The position numbers were made by a program, and so were the translations under genes. The notes beneath the pieces were generated by a model, which ran no database searches, was not told the DNA's origin, and saw nothing but the letters and a program-made list of their open reading frames with translations. A stretch of 64,000 bases of DNA. Origin: Pseudomonas asplenii. GTDB lineage: Bacteria; Pseudomonadota; Gammaproteobacteria; Pseudomonadales; Pseudomonadaceae. Below are positions 62,934 through 64,000 of this stretch, one piece after another. The DNA lies in the NCBI RefSeq assembly GCF_900105475.1, contig NZ_LT629777.1, forward strand, positions 2,852,001 to 2,916,000. The letters are read 5' to 3'. The stretch's first letter is position 1. Each line of letters opens with the position of its first letter.

Positions 62934-63644
62934 TTAAAACTTTTCCTTGGGCGACAGGTAGCGCCATTGGCCGACCGGCACCTTGCCGATGGACACACCG
63001 CCAATGCGAATCCGGCGGATGGCCACGACTTTGAGGCCGACAGCTGTGCAGAGTTGGGCAATCAGCCCCGGCTGCGGATTTTTCAGTGCAAAGCGCAGAC
63101 GGTTTTCGCTCTGCCAGCTGACCTTGGCCGCCGGCAGTTCGCGGCCCTTGATGGTGAGACCGCGGCCGATCCGCTCAAGGCCATGTTCGATCATCTGGCC
63201 GGCGACCTCGACGACGTATTCCTGCTCGATCTTGGCGGCGTCTTCGGTCAGCTTGCGCAGTACTTTCCAGTCCTGGGTAAAGACCAGCAGGCCGCTGGCG
63301 TTGGCCTGCAGTTCGGCTGCCGAGTTCAGGCGCAGGAAATGTCCACGCAACGGTCGCTTGCCAAAGCTGTGTTCCTCGCAGAGGCTGGCAGCGCTCAGCA
63401 ACTGGCGTGCGCTGTCCGTATCGAGACCGGCTGGCTGGTTCAACAGCAGGGTCACCGGCTCGGGAGCGGTGGCCTTGGCATTCGGGTCCAGCTCGACCTT
63501 TTGGCTGTCGACTTTGAACTGCGGCTCGTCGATGACCTCGCCGTCGACCGTGACCCAACCGCCCTCGATGAACAGCTCGGCCTCGCGGCGCGAACAGCCG
63601 ACCAGCTCGATAAGGCGTTTGGAAAGGCGAATGGGTTCAGACAT
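62934..63644 (-). CDS. RsuA/RluF-family rRNA pseudouridine synthase lacking the catalytic Asp
   Basis: 236-residue protein with N-terminal S4 RNA-binding domain (IRLSKRLIELVGCSRREAELFIEGGWVTVDGEVI) and an RsuA-type synthase domain. The catalytic motif GRLDxDSxGLL reads AELQANASGLL here, so the catalytic Asp is Gln and the neighbouring Arg is Glu. Other family features (EQEYVVEV, LTIKGRELPAAKVSW, NPQPGLIAQLCTAVGLKV) are intact. It may bind rRNA without isomerising uridine, or use another residue. Start 63644. Confidence 0.86.
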   Translation of the reverse strand: MSEPIRLSKRLIELVGCSRREAELFIEGGWVTVDGEVIDEPQFKVDSQKVELDPNAKATAPEPVTLLLNQPAGLDTDSARQLLSAASLCEEHSFGKRPLRGHFLRLNSAAELQANASGLLVFTQDWKVLRKLTEDAAKIEQEYVVEVAGQMIEHGLERIGRGLTIKGRELPAAKVSWQSENRLRFALKNPQPGLIAQLCTAVGLKVVAIRRIRIGGVSIGKVPVGQWRYLSPKEKF

Positions 63645-63775
63645 GACTGCGGCCGTAACGAAAAGGGGGGCTTATTGTACCTGCCTGGCGCCGCTCGCGT
63701 CCGGCAACATTTGTTGTCGTTGGCCTCCCTGGTGGGCGGGAGACGTCTCCTACACAGAGCATTGCTGTTTCTGGC

Positions 63776-64000
63776 TCAGCGCTTGAGCTGCAGATGCAGT
63801 AACGGATAGGGCTGGCCCAGGCCATCGTGCTCCGAACGCCCGACCACCTCGAAACCCTGTTTGAAATAGAAACCGATGGCTTGCGGGTTCTGTTCGTTGA
63901 CGTCCAGTCTGTCGGCGTTCAGGTGGTCGATCGCGTACCACAACAACTGCTTGCCCAAGCCCTGCCCGCGTTGCTCCGGGGCGATGAACAGCATCTCCAC
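63776..64000 (-). CDS. GNAT-family acetyltransferase, 5' end outside window
   Basis: C-terminal 74 residues of a GNAT N-acetyltransferase. The acetyl-CoA motif Q/R-x-x-G-x-G/A reads RGQGLGKQLL, and NPQAIGFYFKQGFEVVGRSEHDGLGQPYP is the typical C-terminal arm. The start is beyond base 64000. Substrate unknown. Confidence 0.85.
   Translation of the reverse strand: MEMLFIAPEQRGQGLGKQLLWYAIDHLNADRLDVNEQNPQAIGFYFKQGFEVVGRSEHDGLGQPYPLLHLQLKR

Overview
The window looks like a piece of chromosome from a fluorescent Pseudomonas (P. fluorescens / P. putida lineage). It is GC-rich and densely coded, and many of its neighbourhoods are typical of that genus: glpFKRD; argF next to an ABC ATPase; bfr-bfd-peroxiredoxin-rnt-pyrC-motY-argG; nth-rnfEGD-B-A-metG-apbC-dcd; and an aotJQMOP-like arginine uptake operon. 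Short REP palindromes in inverted pairs lie between genes, and small PA3496-type and DUF1145 proteins add to the picture. I see no prophage, IS element, CRISPR array, rRNA or tRNA. Apart from one AT-richer stretch (about 19.9-22.1 kb) it reads as core genome.

Region by region. 1-1.2 kb: start of the acidic amino acid binding-protein gene aatJ (gene runs out of the window), with a sigma-54 promoter and two AauR-type palindromes. 1.3-6.6 kb: glycerol uptake and catabolism (glpF, glpK, glpR, glpD) with a shared candidate GlpR operator. 6.9-13.3 kb: ybaK, a PhzF-family enzyme, an orphan ABC ATPase overlapping argF, a small protein and a molybdopterin oxidoreductase. 13.4-15.7 kb: iron/thiol redox group (grxD, bfr, bfd with a Fur box, a 2-Cys peroxiredoxin). 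15.7-19.9 kb: rnt-pyrC, motY and argG. argF and argG each carry a 42-bp tandem ArgR-type operator. 19.9-22.2 kb: AT-richer accessory stretch with a two-HTH hypothetical protein, a 970-bp gap and an orphan LuxR-type response regulator. 22.2-30.5 kb: PA3496-like gene, nth, an Rnf-type electron transport operon that has no rnfC, metG and apbC.

30.6-40.2 kb: cspA, dcd, a tiny Pro/Glu-rich protein, pheC (periplasmic cyclohexadienyl dehydratase), an aotJQMOP-like basic amino acid transporter and a large lipoprotein Ntn-hydrolase resembling the AHL acylase QuiP. 40.3-46.7 kb: isochorismatase-fold hydrolase lacking its usual cysteine, a complete Fe/siderophore-type ABC importer, and an OmpR/EnvZ-type two-component pair. 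46.8-50.9 kb: cluster of small proteins (two SEC-C proteins, LEA14-like lipoprotein, DUF1145, collagen-like exported protein, CopD). 50.9-64 kb: dinG, an agarase-like glycoside hydrolase, a class C serine hydrolase, an OmpA lipoprotein with a histone-H1-like tail, pdxH, slyB, nhaA, a cysteine-synthase-fold enzyme, yehS, an RsuA-family pseudouridine synthase lacking the catalytic Asp, and the end of a GNAT gene.

The clearest functional threads are nitrogen/arginine control (AauR-sigma-54, ArgR operators, aot transport) and iron/redox handling. I see no wholly new multi-gene system. The best leads are family members with altered key residues (Bfr, pseudouridine synthase, isochorismatase fold), the RnfC-less Rnf operon whose RnfB carries a three-repeat tail, and the AT-rich accessory stretch.
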